This document shows positions 7,964-13,860 of a DNA stretch of 13,860 bases, one piece after another. This stretch comes from Proteobacteria bacterium UBA6908 (GTDB lineage: Bacteria > Pseudomonadota > Gammaproteobacteria > Acidiferrobacterales > UBA6901), in contig DKBE01000081.1 in assembly GCA_002451085.1 (NCBI GenBank), forward strand, positions 1 to 13,860, in the 5' to 3' direction. Both the position numbers and the translations under genes were made by a program. Each line of letters starts with the position of its first letter. Positions within the stretch are counted from its first letter, which is position 1. Under the pieces are notes generated by a model. It had not been told where the DNA came from. It saw only the letters and a program-made list of their open reading frames with translations, and made no database searches.

Positions 7964-8057
7964 TTTGTGACCACTTACATGAGCTGATCATGGCCGCGTT
8001 CCGTGCCTCCATCATGCTGCCCGATTCGGGAACAGGCAACAAGCTGAGTCCGGAGAT

Positions 8058-9263
8058 ATGACCGGATCGAAATCCACTGAAGATTTTCCGGGGTTAGCCC
8101 GTCTGCGCGCCGAACTCGCGGCGATGGCCGATCAGCAGTTGCTGAGAGTGCGCCGGCTGGTCGAATCACCCCAGGGTGTCGACATTCGCGTGGACGGCGA
8201 GTCGTTGTTGTCCTTCAGCAGCAACGATTATCTGGGGCTCGCCGCTGAGGCGCGTGTGGTGACCGCATTTTCCGAAGGGTTGAAACGTTATGGCGCCGGC
8301 AGCGGCGCTTCGCACCTGGTGACCGGACATTTCGTGGCCCACCATGCGCTTGAAGAAGAGTTGGCGGCGTTTGCCGGCACCGAGCGGGCGCTGCTGTTTT
8401 CCACCGGCTACATGGCCAATCTGTCCGTTGTCGGCGCGCTGCTGGATCGGCATGGAACCGTGTTCGAGGATCGGCTCAATCACGCCTCACTGATTGATGC
8501 TGCGCGTCTCAGTGGTGCGCGCGTCAAGCGTTTTCATCATGGCGAGGTCGAGCGTCTCGCCACCCAACTGGCCGAGACCGAACGCGAAGCGGGCAGTGCC
8601 GCCGCCGACAAACTCATCCTGACGGACGGTGTCTTCAGCATGGATGGCGATCTGGCACGACTGCCGGAGTTGCTGAATCTTGCCCGGCAATACCGATCAT
8701 GGCTGCTGGTCGACGATGCCCATGGTATCGGTGTACTGGGAAAGGCGGGGCGCGGCTCATTCGAACACCATGGTCTTGTTCCCCGGGCACCGGCCATCCT
8801 GCTCGGGACGCTCGGCAAAGCCTTCGGCACCTTCGGGGCGTTTGTGGCCGGCGAGGCCGACCTGATCGAATACCTTGTTCAGCGCGCACGTCCTTATATC
8901 TATACGACGGCACTGCCGCCGGCGGTGGCCGAAGCGACCCGTGCCAGCCTGCGAATCGTGCAAGACGAAGGCTGGCGGCGCGACGTGCTGCGCGAGCGGA
9001 TCGCGCAGTTCCGCGCCGGTGCCGCGCAGCTCGGGTTCATGCTGCTCGATTCCCCGACACCGATTCAGCCGGTCATCTTTGGCACCGCCGAGGCCGCTCT
9101 GGCGGCGAGCGAGGCGCTGCGCAAACGCGGCATCCTGGTGCCTGCGATTCGTCCGCCGACGGTGCCGGTGGGCACCAGCCGGCTGCGCATCAGTCTGTCG
9201 GCTGCTCATACTGAGGCGCATGTCGAACAACTGCTAACGGCGCTGGCCGCGGTGCGCGCATGA
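8058..9263 (+). CDS. bioF: 8-amino-7-oxononanoate synthase (BioF)
   Basis: A 401-residue PLP enzyme of the alpha-oxoamine synthase family. It condenses pimeloyl-ACP with L-alanine to give 8-amino-7-oxononanoate in the cytosol, the first step of biotin ring assembly. Visible motifs are FSSNDYLGLA near residue 55, GAGSGASHLVTGH, the cofactor-stacking DDAHG with Asp220 and His222, and TLGKAFGTFG with the Schiff-base Lys254. Length is close to the E. coli enzyme (384) with a slightly longer N-terminus. GGAG (8052-8055) is only 2 bases before the ATG, closer than usual, but no better start gives a full N-terminus. The stop overlaps the bioH start (ATGA), so translation is likely coupled. It is the first gene of the operon here; bioB, often placed just before it in related bacteria, is absent. 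Confidence 0.96.
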   Translation: MTGSKSTEDFPGLARLRAELAAMADQQLLRVRRLVESPQGVDIRVDGESLLSFSSNDYLGLAAEARVVTAFSEGLKRYGAGSGASHLVTGHFVAHHALEEELAAFAGTERALLFSTGYMANLSVVGALLDRHGTVFEDRLNHASLIDAARLSGARVKRFHHGEVERLATQLAETEREAGSAAADKLILTDGVFSMDGDLARLPELLNLARQYRSWLLVDDAHGIGVLGKAGRGSFEHHGLVPRAPAILLGTLGKAFGTFGAFVAGEADLIEYLVQRARPYIYTTALPPAVAEATRASLRIVQDEGWRRDVLRERIAQFRAGAAQLGFMLLDSPTPIQPVIFGTAEAALAASEALRKRGILVPAIRPPTVPVGTSRLRISLSAAHTEAHVEQLLTALAAVRA

Positions 9264-10024
9264 GTCTGCACGTCGAGCGCGCCGGCCACGGACCTGCCCT
9301 GGTGCTGCTGCACGGCTGGGGGTTGCACGGCGGCATCTGGAAAGACCTGGCGGCAGCACTGGCCGACCGGTTCACCCTGATTACAGTCGACTTGCCGGGT
9401 CACGGCCACAGCCGTACCACCGTCATGCCGGAGCAGCTGGCGGCCGTCACCGATCTCATTGCGAATGGGGTGGACGAAACGGCCGCGTGGCTTGGCTGGT
9501 CGCTGGGCGGGCTTGTGGCGCTGGATGTCGCGAATCGCTATCCGCACAAGGTAACGCGCCTGGTGCTGGTCGACAGTACGCCACGATTTGTACAGAACGC
9601 GGACTGGCAGCCGGCCATGCCGCCCGATGTGTTCAACCAGTTTGCCGCGAGTCTCGAAAATGATTACCGCGCGACGGTATTGCGGTTTCTGAGCCTGCAG
9701 GCCGGTAACGATGATGAAGGACGAAGACTGATTAAAACACTGCGTGGTGAAATATTCGCGCGCGGCGAGCCGGATCCGCAGGCCCTCGTGCACGGTCTGG
9801 CGTTGCTGGAGCACTCTGACCTGCGCCAGACTGTATCGGGCATCGCCGCGCCAGTCCTGGTGATTCAGGGCCAGCATGATCGCCTGGTGCCGCCCGCCGC
9901 CGGCGCCTGGCTGGCGGCGACTCTGCCGCAGGCCCGGCTGGAGACCATCGAAAGTGCGGGCCATGCGCCGTTTCTGTCGCACCCGCAACGCTTTCTCGAC
10001 ACGCTGCGGGGTTTTCTGCAATGA
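9260..10024 (+). CDS. bioH: Pimeloyl-[ACP] methyl ester esterase (BioH)
   Basis: A 254-residue alpha/beta-hydrolase, against 256 in E. coli. It removes the methyl ester from pimeloyl-ACP methyl ester, ending chain extension and releasing pimeloyl-ACP for BioF. The nucleophile elbow GWSLGG gives Ser81, QGQHD gives Asp207 and AGHAPF gives His235; these fall almost exactly where the E. coli triad is (82, 207, 235). The oxyanion-side motif LLHGWGLHG is near the N-terminus. The gene overlaps bioF and bioC by four bases each (ATGA). No independent Shine-Dalgarno is clear, consistent with coupling to bioF. Placement between bioF and bioC removes doubt with generic hydrolases. Confidence 0.95.
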   Translation: MSLHVERAGHGPALVLLHGWGLHGGIWKDLAAALADRFTLITVDLPGHGHSRTTVMPEQLAAVTDLIANGVDETAAWLGWSLGGLVALDVANRYPHKVTRLVLVDSTPRFVQNADWQPAMPPDVFNQFAASLENDYRATVLRFLSLQAGNDDEGRRLIKTLRGEIFARGEPDPQALVHGLALLEHSDLRQTVSGIAAPVLVIQGQHDRLVPPAAGAWLAATLPQARLETIESAGHAPFLSHPQRFLDTLRGFLQ

Positions 10025-10917
10025 CCCGGGCCGACCTGACAGTTCTTGACCGCCGTGCGGTGCGTACGGCATTTTCCCGCGCCGCGCGCACATACGATGA
10101 CAATGCGGTGCTGCAACGCGAGATCGCCGATCGGTTATTGGCGCGTCTCGACTTCATCCGTCACGATCCGCAGCGTGTGCTCGACCTGGGCTGCGGGACC
10201 GGTTACCTGACGGCTAAGTTGCGGCACCATTATCCGCGCACGGAACTGCTGGCCATCGATCTCGCCCGACCCATGGTTCTGGCAACCCGCAATCGCCTGG
10301 AAGGAGCGTGGCCGTGGAGCCCGGGACGCTGGTTCCGGCGCGCGTCAGCGGCGGTGGCCGACGCCGCTCAGCTGCCATTTGCCGATCACAGCGTGGACCT
10401 GATTGCCTCGAACCTGACATTGCAGTGGTGCGACCCGGATGCGGTGTTCCGGGAATGTCGGCGGATATTGCGGCCCGGCGGACTGTTTGTATTTACCAGT
10501 TTTGGTCCGGACACGCTGCGGGAACTGCGCGCCGCCTGGCGAGCGGTGGACCCGGAACCGCATGTGCATGATTTTATCGACATGCACGACCTCGGCGATG
10601 CGCTGGTACGCAACCGTTTCGCCGATCCGGTCATGGATGTTGAACGACTGACGCTCACCTACACGGACGTGCGCGACTTGTTGCGCGACCTGAAGGGCAT
10701 GGGTGCACACAATGCCGCGACCAGGCGCCATGCCACCCTGACCGGCAAGAACCGCTTTGCCCGTTTCCGCGAAGCTTATGAACCGTACCGACAGTCCGAT
10801 GGGCGTCTGCCGGCAACCTATGAAGTGGTTTTCGGTCACGCCTGGATCCCGCTGCAGGACCGGGAACCGGGAACGGTCACGGTTGCACTCGACGCCCTGC
10901 GAACCGGGAGGCGATAG
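10021..10917 (+). CDS. bioC: Malonyl-[ACP] O-methyltransferase (BioC)
   Basis: A 298-residue SAM-dependent class I methyltransferase. It methylates the free carboxyl of malonyl-ACP so that fatty acid synthesis can build a pimelate chain; BioH later removes the methyl. Motif I is VLDLGCGTGYL with Asp55 and Gly57/59/61; the acidic strand end LLAIDLA and post-motif region ADAAQLPFADHSVDLIASNLTLQW follow. The N-terminal RTAFSRAARTYDDNAVLQREIADRLL is typical of BioC. It is longer than E. coli BioC (251): there is extra sequence around residues 85-110 (a Trp/Arg-rich stretch) and at the C-terminus, as in a longer BioC form seen in other proteobacteria. GGGG at 10008-10011 may serve as ribosome site, 9 bases before the ATG. 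The start overlaps bioH and the stop is 2 bases before bioD. Confidence 0.94.
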   Translation: MTRADLTVLDRRAVRTAFSRAARTYDDNAVLQREIADRLLARLDFIRHDPQRVLDLGCGTGYLTAKLRHHYPRTELLAIDLARPMVLATRNRLEGAWPWSPGRWFRRASAAVADAAQLPFADHSVDLIASNLTLQWCDPDAVFRECRRILRPGGLFVFTSFGPDTLRELRAAWRAVDPEPHVHDFIDMHDLGDALVRNRFADPVMDVERLTLTYTDVRDLLRDLKGMGAHNAATRRHATLTGKNRFARFREAYEPYRQSDGRLPATYEVVFGHAWIPLQDREPGTVTVALDALRTGRR

Positions 10918-10919
10918 GC

Positions 10920-11597
10920 ATGGCGCACGGGTGGTTTGTCACCGGTACCGACACCGGCGTCGGCAAGACTTGGGTCAGTCAGGCGTTGATCCGTGCGTTC
11001 GTGCGCACGGGGCAGCGTGTCGTCGGCATGAAACCGGTGGCGAGCGGTTGCGCACGCACTCCCCAGGGACTTCGTTCGGCCGATGCCGAGGCACTGATCG
11101 CGGCCGGGAATGTCGCCGTCGATTATCGTGACGTGAATCCCTATGCCTTCGAGCCCGCCACCGCGCCGCACCTCGCGGCCAATGCGGTCGGCACACCGAT
11201 ACAAATCGAAGTGATTCGCGATTACTACCAACGGCTGGCGACCGGTGCCGACACCCTGATCGTTGAGGGAATCGGTGGCTGGCAGGTGCCGATCAGCACC
11301 ACGGCCACCATGGCCGATGTGGTGCAGGCACTGGACTTGCCGGTGATTCTCGTGGTCGGTCTGCGATTAGGCGCCATCAATCATGCACTGCTGACCCAGG
11401 AAGCGATTTCTGCACGCGGCTGCCGCCTGGTTGGCTGGGTGGCCAATGCCCTGCAATCGGAGTCGCCGGTGGGTTATCTTGAAACCCTGCAGGACCGTTT
11501 GCCGGTACCGCTGCTCGGTCTGGTTCCGCACGATGCATCGCCAGAGATGGCGGCCGACTGCCTGAATCTCGGTGTCTTTACCCGCAGCACTTCATAA
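10920..11597 (+). CDS. bioD: ATP-dependent dethiobiotin synthetase (BioD)
   Basis: A 225-residue cytosolic P-loop enzyme that closes the ureido ring of 7,8-diaminopelargonate with CO2 and ATP to give dethiobiotin. The N-terminal GTDTGVGKT (residues 9-17) with Lys16 is the family P-loop; KPVASG holds the substrate-contacting Lys, and VEGIGGWQVPI corresponds to the conserved EGAGG-type motif. Length matches E. coli BioD (about 225). The ribosome site GGGAGG (10906-10911) lies 8 bases before the ATG and is the best in the operon. Last gene of bioFHCD. The substrate-forming aminotransferase (bioA) and the biotin synthase (bioB) must be encoded elsewhere. Confidence 0.96.
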   Translation: MAHGWFVTGTDTGVGKTWVSQALIRAFVRTGQRVVGMKPVASGCARTPQGLRSADAEALIAAGNVAVDYRDVNPYAFEPATAPHLAANAVGTPIQIEVIRDYYQRLATGADTLIVEGIGGWQVPISTTATMADVVQALDLPVILVVGLRLGAINHALLTQEAISARGCRLVGWVANALQSESPVGYLETLQDRLPVPLLGLVPHDASPEMAADCLNLGVFTRSTS

Positions 11598-11610
11598 CTT
11601 ACCCGGTTGC

Positions 11611-11663
11611 TGGGGAATATGACGCGCCGATTTTTATCGGCCATGCACTTTATTTTATCCCCA
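11611..11663 (+). terminator. Nested dyad after bioD, candidate terminator
   Basis: An inner hairpin GCCGAT-TTTT-ATCGGC (11626-11641) sits inside an outer pairing TGGGGA (11611-11616) with TCCCCA (11658-11663). The inner stem is 6 bp and is followed by a T-rich but interrupted stretch CTTTATTTTAT. It begins 14 bases after the bioD stop. Position favours transcript termination; the broken T-tract makes this tentative. Confidence 0.4.
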
Positions 11664-11680
11664 TGCCAGCACTAAACGTA

Positions 11681-11709
11681 TTGCAGCACTGTAGGGGCTG
11701 TGATAGTTT
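11681..11709 (+). promoter_or_regulatory. Possible extended -10 promoter for the cox operon
   Basis: TTGCAG (11681-11686), a 17-base spacer, then TAGTTT (11704-11709) preceded by TG one base earlier, forming an extended -10. Each hexamer matches the sigma-70 consensus at only 3 of 6 positions. It would leave a leader of roughly 200 bases before coxB. It runs directly into the palindrome at 11707-11722. Confidence 0.22.
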
Positions 11710-11729
11710 GCCCCGCGGCAAAATGCCGC
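11707..11729 (+). repeat. Two overlapping palindromes upstream of coxB
   Basis: TTTGCC (11707-11712) pairs with GGCAAA (11717-11722) across CCGC, giving a 16-base near-palindrome. GCGGCA (11715-11720) also pairs with TGCCGC (11724-11729) across AAA. They share bases, so only one can form as a hairpin at a time. The first looks like a dimeric repressor site; the second would be stable as RNA. No function can be assigned from sequence. Confidence 0.45.
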
Positions 11730-11828
11730 CTTGCAGTGAAATTGTTGATCTGCATGGCCAAAGTGAACAACACAATAAGAAGAATCAGAAGAACGTAGAT
11801 ATAGCAGTGTCCGGGAGCAGGCCACGAC

Positions 11829-11873
11829 GTCGCCCCGAAACAGAAAAACAGGATTTGGGCGTCGCGGGGTGAC
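11829..11873 (+). repeat. Long-loop hairpin in the coxB leader
   Basis: GTCGCCCCG (11829-11837) pairs with CGGGGTGAC (11865-11873) as a 9-bp stem with one G-U pair and a 27-base loop. It ends about 33 bases before the coxB ribosome site (GGGAG at 11907-11911). It may be a leader structure, or chance in GC-rich DNA. Confidence 0.35.
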
Positions 11874-11921
11874 CCGCCGCCAGAAAGATTCACCAATTTA
11901 GTCACTGGGAGAAATGTAGGC

Positions 11922-13079
11922 ATGTCCAGCAGCAGCAAATGCTCAGGCCCCGCTCCGCGGTTCCGCCTGATTTCCGCAATTTTCGCATCCCTGTTTTCCA
12001 CTCTGGCCGTCGCCGATTACGGGCTGAACTTCCAGAAACCAGTCACCGCCATCGGTCAGGAGCAGTACGACCTGCACATGCTGATCCTGTGGATCTGCGT
12101 GGTCATTGGCATCGTGGTGTTCGGGGCCATGTTCTATTCGATCGTCATGCATCGCAAGAGCCGCGGCCACAAGGCGGCCTCGTTCCATGAGAGCACCACG
12201 GTCGAAATCATCTGGACCACGATCCCGTTCCTGATCCTGGTCAGCATGGCGATTCCGTCCACCGCCACCCTGCTCAAGATGGAAGACACCAAGTCCGGAG
12301 CTGATCTGGTCATTAAGGTCACCGGTTACCAGTGGAAGTGGAAGTACGACTACCCGGAACAGGAGATCGGCTTCTTTAGCGTCCTCGCGACTCCACGCGA
12401 ACAGATTGACCAGCACAAGACCAAGGTCGCACGCGCTGACATGGACAAGAACTACCTGCTGGAAGTCGATCAGCCGATCGTGATTCCAGTCGGTAAAAAA
12501 GTCCGCTTCCTGATCACGGCCAATGACGTGTTGCATGCCTGGTGGGTGCCGCAGCTGGGCGTGAAGAAAGACGCCATCCCGGGTTTCATCAACGAGACTT
12601 GGACGAAGATCGATCAGCCCGGAATCTACCGCGGCCAGTGCGCCGAGCTGTGCGGCAAGGACCATGGCTTCATGCCGATCGTGGTCAATGCCGTCAGTGA
12701 AGATGACTTTAATAAGTGGGTCAGCTCGAAGAAGGCCGAGATGGTGGCGTCCGCAGCGGACACGACCAAGCAGTGGACCAAGGACGAGCTCATGAAGCGT
12801 GGCGAGAAGGTCTATGCCTCGTGCGCGGCCTGCCATGGTGCCACCGGCGCCGGCGTCCCGGGCGTGTTCCCGGCGCTCAAGGGCAGCAAGATCGCGACCG
12901 GCCCGCTCGATGGACACATCGGCATTGTCATGAAAGGCAAGCCGGGTACCGCCATGCAGGCCTATGCCGGACAGCTGGGCGATGCCGATATTGCCGCCGT
13001 GATCACCTATGAGCGTAACGCTTTTGGTAACAGCACCGGCGACGTCGTGCAGCCTTCGCAGATTAAAGCGAAACGCTAA
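11922..13079 (+). CDS. coxB: Cytochrome c oxidase subunit II with fused C-terminal cytochrome c domain
   Basis: A 385-residue inner-membrane subunit that takes electrons from cytochrome c and passes them through CuA to subunit I. A signal peptide ends near Ala31 (STLAVA then DYG). Membrane helices lie at about 52-76 and 94-118. The periplasmic cupredoxin domain has the full CuA ligand set: His205 (LHAWWVPQ), Cys240, Glu242, Cys244, His248 and Met251 ([14 protein letters not shown]). After about residue 275 a class I cytochrome c domain follows, with CAACH at 301-305 and a likely axial Met345, so the protein is of the caa3 type, as in Pseudomonas-type aa3 oxidases. The ATG at 11922 is preceded by GGGAG at 11907-11911 (10-base spacing); an ATG at 11914 closes at once. 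coxA follows after 38 bases in the same direction. Confidence 0.96.
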   Translation: MSSSSKCSGPAPRFRLISAIFASLFSTLAVADYGLNFQKPVTAIGQEQYDLHMLILWICVVIGIVVFGAMFYSIVMHRKSRGHKAASFHESTTVEIIWTTIPFLILVSMAIPSTATLLKMEDTKSGADLVIKVTGYQWKWKYDYPEQEIGFFSVLATPREQIDQHKTKVARADMDKNYLLEVDQPIVIPVGKKVRFLITANDVLHAWWVPQLGVKKDAIPGFINETWTKIDQPGIYRGQCAELCGKDHGFMPIVVNAVSEDDFNKWVSSKKAEMVASAADTTKQWTKDELMKRGEKVYASCAACHGATGAGVPGVFPALKGSKIATGPLDGHIGIVMKGKPGTAMQAYAGQLGDADIAAVITYERNAFGNSTGDVVQPSQIKAKR

Positions 13080-13117
13080 GCAATCCAGATCGACTACGAG
13101 AATTCAGGAGAATAAAG

Positions 13118-13860
13118 ATGGCAACCGAACATCACGATGAGCATCCGAGCGGCATGATGCGCTGGCTCATGACCACCAACCACAAGGACATCGGGACCCT
13201 GTACCTGGTGTTTGCCTTCACCATGGCGATTGTCGGCGGCATCATGTCGCTGGTGATTCGCTCGGAGCTCTGGCAGCCGGGCCTGCAGCTGGTCGATCCG
13301 CACTTCTTCAACCAGATGACCACGGTGCACGCACTGGTCATGATCTTCGGTTTCGTCATGCCGGCCTTCACCGGTCTGGCCAACTGGATGATCCCGATGA
13401 TGATTGGCGCGCCGGACATGGCGCTGCCGCGTCTCAACAACTGGTCGTTCTGGCTGTTGCCGCCGGCCGCCACGCTGCTGATGATTTCGCTGTTTGTTCC
13501 GGGCGGTGGTCCGGCCGGTGGCTGGACGCTGTATCCGCCGCTGTCGGTGCAGCAGGGCATGGGCGTCGACTTCACCATCCTGTCGATCCACATCCTCGGC
13601 ATGTCGTCGATCCTGGGTTCGATCAACATCATCACCACCGTCCTCAACATGCGTGCACCGGGCATGTCGCTCATGAAGATGCCGATGTTCGTGTGGTCGT
13701 GGCTGATCACGGCGTTCCTGCTGATCGCCTCGCTGCCAGTGCTGGCCGGTGCCGTCACCATGCTGCTGACCGACCGCCATTTCGGCACGCACTTCTTCGA
13801 TGCCGCCGGCGGCGGTGACCCGGTCATGTTCCAGCACGTGTTCTGGTTCTTCGGTCACCC
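13118..13860 (+). CDS. coxA: Cytochrome c oxidase subunit I, 3'-truncated
   Basis: The first 247 codons of the haem-copper oxidase catalytic subunit, cut by the window end at the conserved WFFGHP motif. The start is ATG 13118 with AGGAG (13106-13110) 7 bases upstream. The N-terminus [15 protein letters not shown] is the standard first motif. His71 in TVHALVMIF is the expected low-spin haem a ligand. [20 protein letters not shown] and WTLYPPLS are typical of the aa3 type, and Asp151 in GVDFTIL is at the D-channel entrance position, indicating a type A oxidase. The Glu of GHPEVY, the CuB histidines and the high-spin haem ligand lie beyond the window. It forms the proton-pumping core with CoxB; assembly-factor and subunit III genes would be expected downstream. 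Confidence 0.96.
   Translation, partial: MATEHHDEHPSGMMRWLMTTNHKDIGTLYLVFAFTMAIVGGIMSLVIRSELWQPGLQLVDPHFFNQMTTVHALVMIFGFVMPAFTGLANWMIPMMIGAPDMALPRLNNWSFWLLPPAATLLMISLFVPGGGPAGGWTLYPPLSVQQGMGVDFTILSIHILGMSSILGSINIITTVLNMRAPGMSLMKMPMFVWSWLITAFLLIASLPVLAGAVTMLLTDRHFGTHFFDAAGGGDPVMFQHVFWFFGH

Larger units (their letters stand above)
11598..11921. other. 324-base noncoding region between bioD and coxB
   Basis: No convincing gene is visible. It contains, in order, a nested dyad after bioD, a possible promoter, two overlapping palindromes, a purine-rich stretch (about 11754-11795) and a long-loop hairpin near coxB. Two copies of CAGCACT (11667-11673, 11684-11690) are 17 bases apart. A 69-codon plus-strand frame (11663-11872) has no family features. 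A minus-strand frame (11672-12001) has one hydrophobic run but overlaps the coxB start. Confidence 0.6.

Noticed and set aside
7945..7974. Upstream GTG (7974) and ATG (7950) starts for comF
   Set aside because: Possible, but only the ATG at 7944 has a well-spaced TTGGA, and ComF proteins usually reach the first CxxC within about 20 residues.
7957..7985. Full sigma-70 promoter for bioF built on TTGACA
   Set aside because: The -35 is perfect, but the hexamers at 16-18 bases (ATGAGC, TGAGCT, GAGCTG) do not resemble TATAAT, so only the -35 is noted within the operator entry.
9206..10093. 295-codon minus-strand frame across bioH
   Set aside because: bioH has an intact catalytic triad at the expected positions and operon overlaps; the antisense product is low-complexity in Arg and Gln.
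11663..11872. 69-codon plus-strand frame in the bioD-coxB gap
   Set aside because: No ribosome site, no recognisable family, polar low-information sequence that runs through three dyads.
11943..12917. 324-codon minus-strand frame opposite coxB
   Set aside because: coxB on the plus strand has all CuA ligands and a haem motif; the antisense frame shows no family features.
13094..13858. 254-codon minus-strand frame opposite coxA
   Set aside because: It is the complement of a clearly coding, conserved coxA; its His/Arg/Asp-rich composition is the usual artefact of GC-rich codon bias.

Overview
The window looks like chromosome of a gammaproteobacterium. The evidence is the gene content: a bioF-bioH-bioC-bioD operon that uses the BioC/BioH route, next to a ComF-family gene, and an aa3-type cox operon whose CoxB carries a fused cytochrome c domain. 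Genus cannot be fixed from the sequence alone. No rRNA, tRNA, insertion sequence, CRISPR array or phage gene was seen.

Region 1 (1-7191, + strand) is the end of a surface or exopolysaccharide locus. In order it holds a 5'-truncated two-domain oxidoreductase (zinc-type alcohol dehydrogenase fused to a Gfo/Idh/MocA domain), a WecB-type UDP-GlcNAc 2-epimerase, a heparinase II/III-family polysaccharide lyase, a WbuB-like family-4 glycosyltransferase and, after a 188-base gap with a strong inverted repeat, a WecA/MraY-family polyprenyl-phosphate sugar-1-phosphate transferase. The first four genes are tightly packed (gaps of 11, -1 and 12 bases) and are probably one transcript. Together they can supply a nucleotide sugar (UDP-ManNAc), start the lipid-linked repeat unit, extend it, and process or degrade polymer. 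Parts of this region are more AT-rich than the rest: a hand-counted 60-base line in the heparinase gene (3901-3960) is 47% GC, against 65% in bioF (8281-8340) and 57-60% in coxA lines.

Region 2 (7192-11597) holds a comF-family gene on the minus strand, convergent with region 1 and closed by an 11-bp hairpin. Divergent from it is bioFHCD, with start/stop overlaps at bioF/bioH and bioH/bioC and a 2-base gap before bioD. bioC and bioH make pimeloyl-ACP; bioF and bioD then carry it towards dethiobiotin. No bioB or bioA lies in the window, although bioB often heads this operon in related bacteria. A degenerate BirA-operator-like dyad overlaps the comF start and a perfect -35 hexamer facing bioF.

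Region 3 (11598-13860) is a 324-base noncoding stretch with several dyads, then coxB (complete) and coxA (cut off by the window end), the core of a proton-pumping cytochrome c oxidase.

Nothing here is clearly a new defence or mobile system. The items most worth a second look are the lyase inside the polysaccharide locus, the competing inverted repeats before the WecA-like gene, the bioB-less biotin operon with a possible BirA site, and the structured coxB leader.
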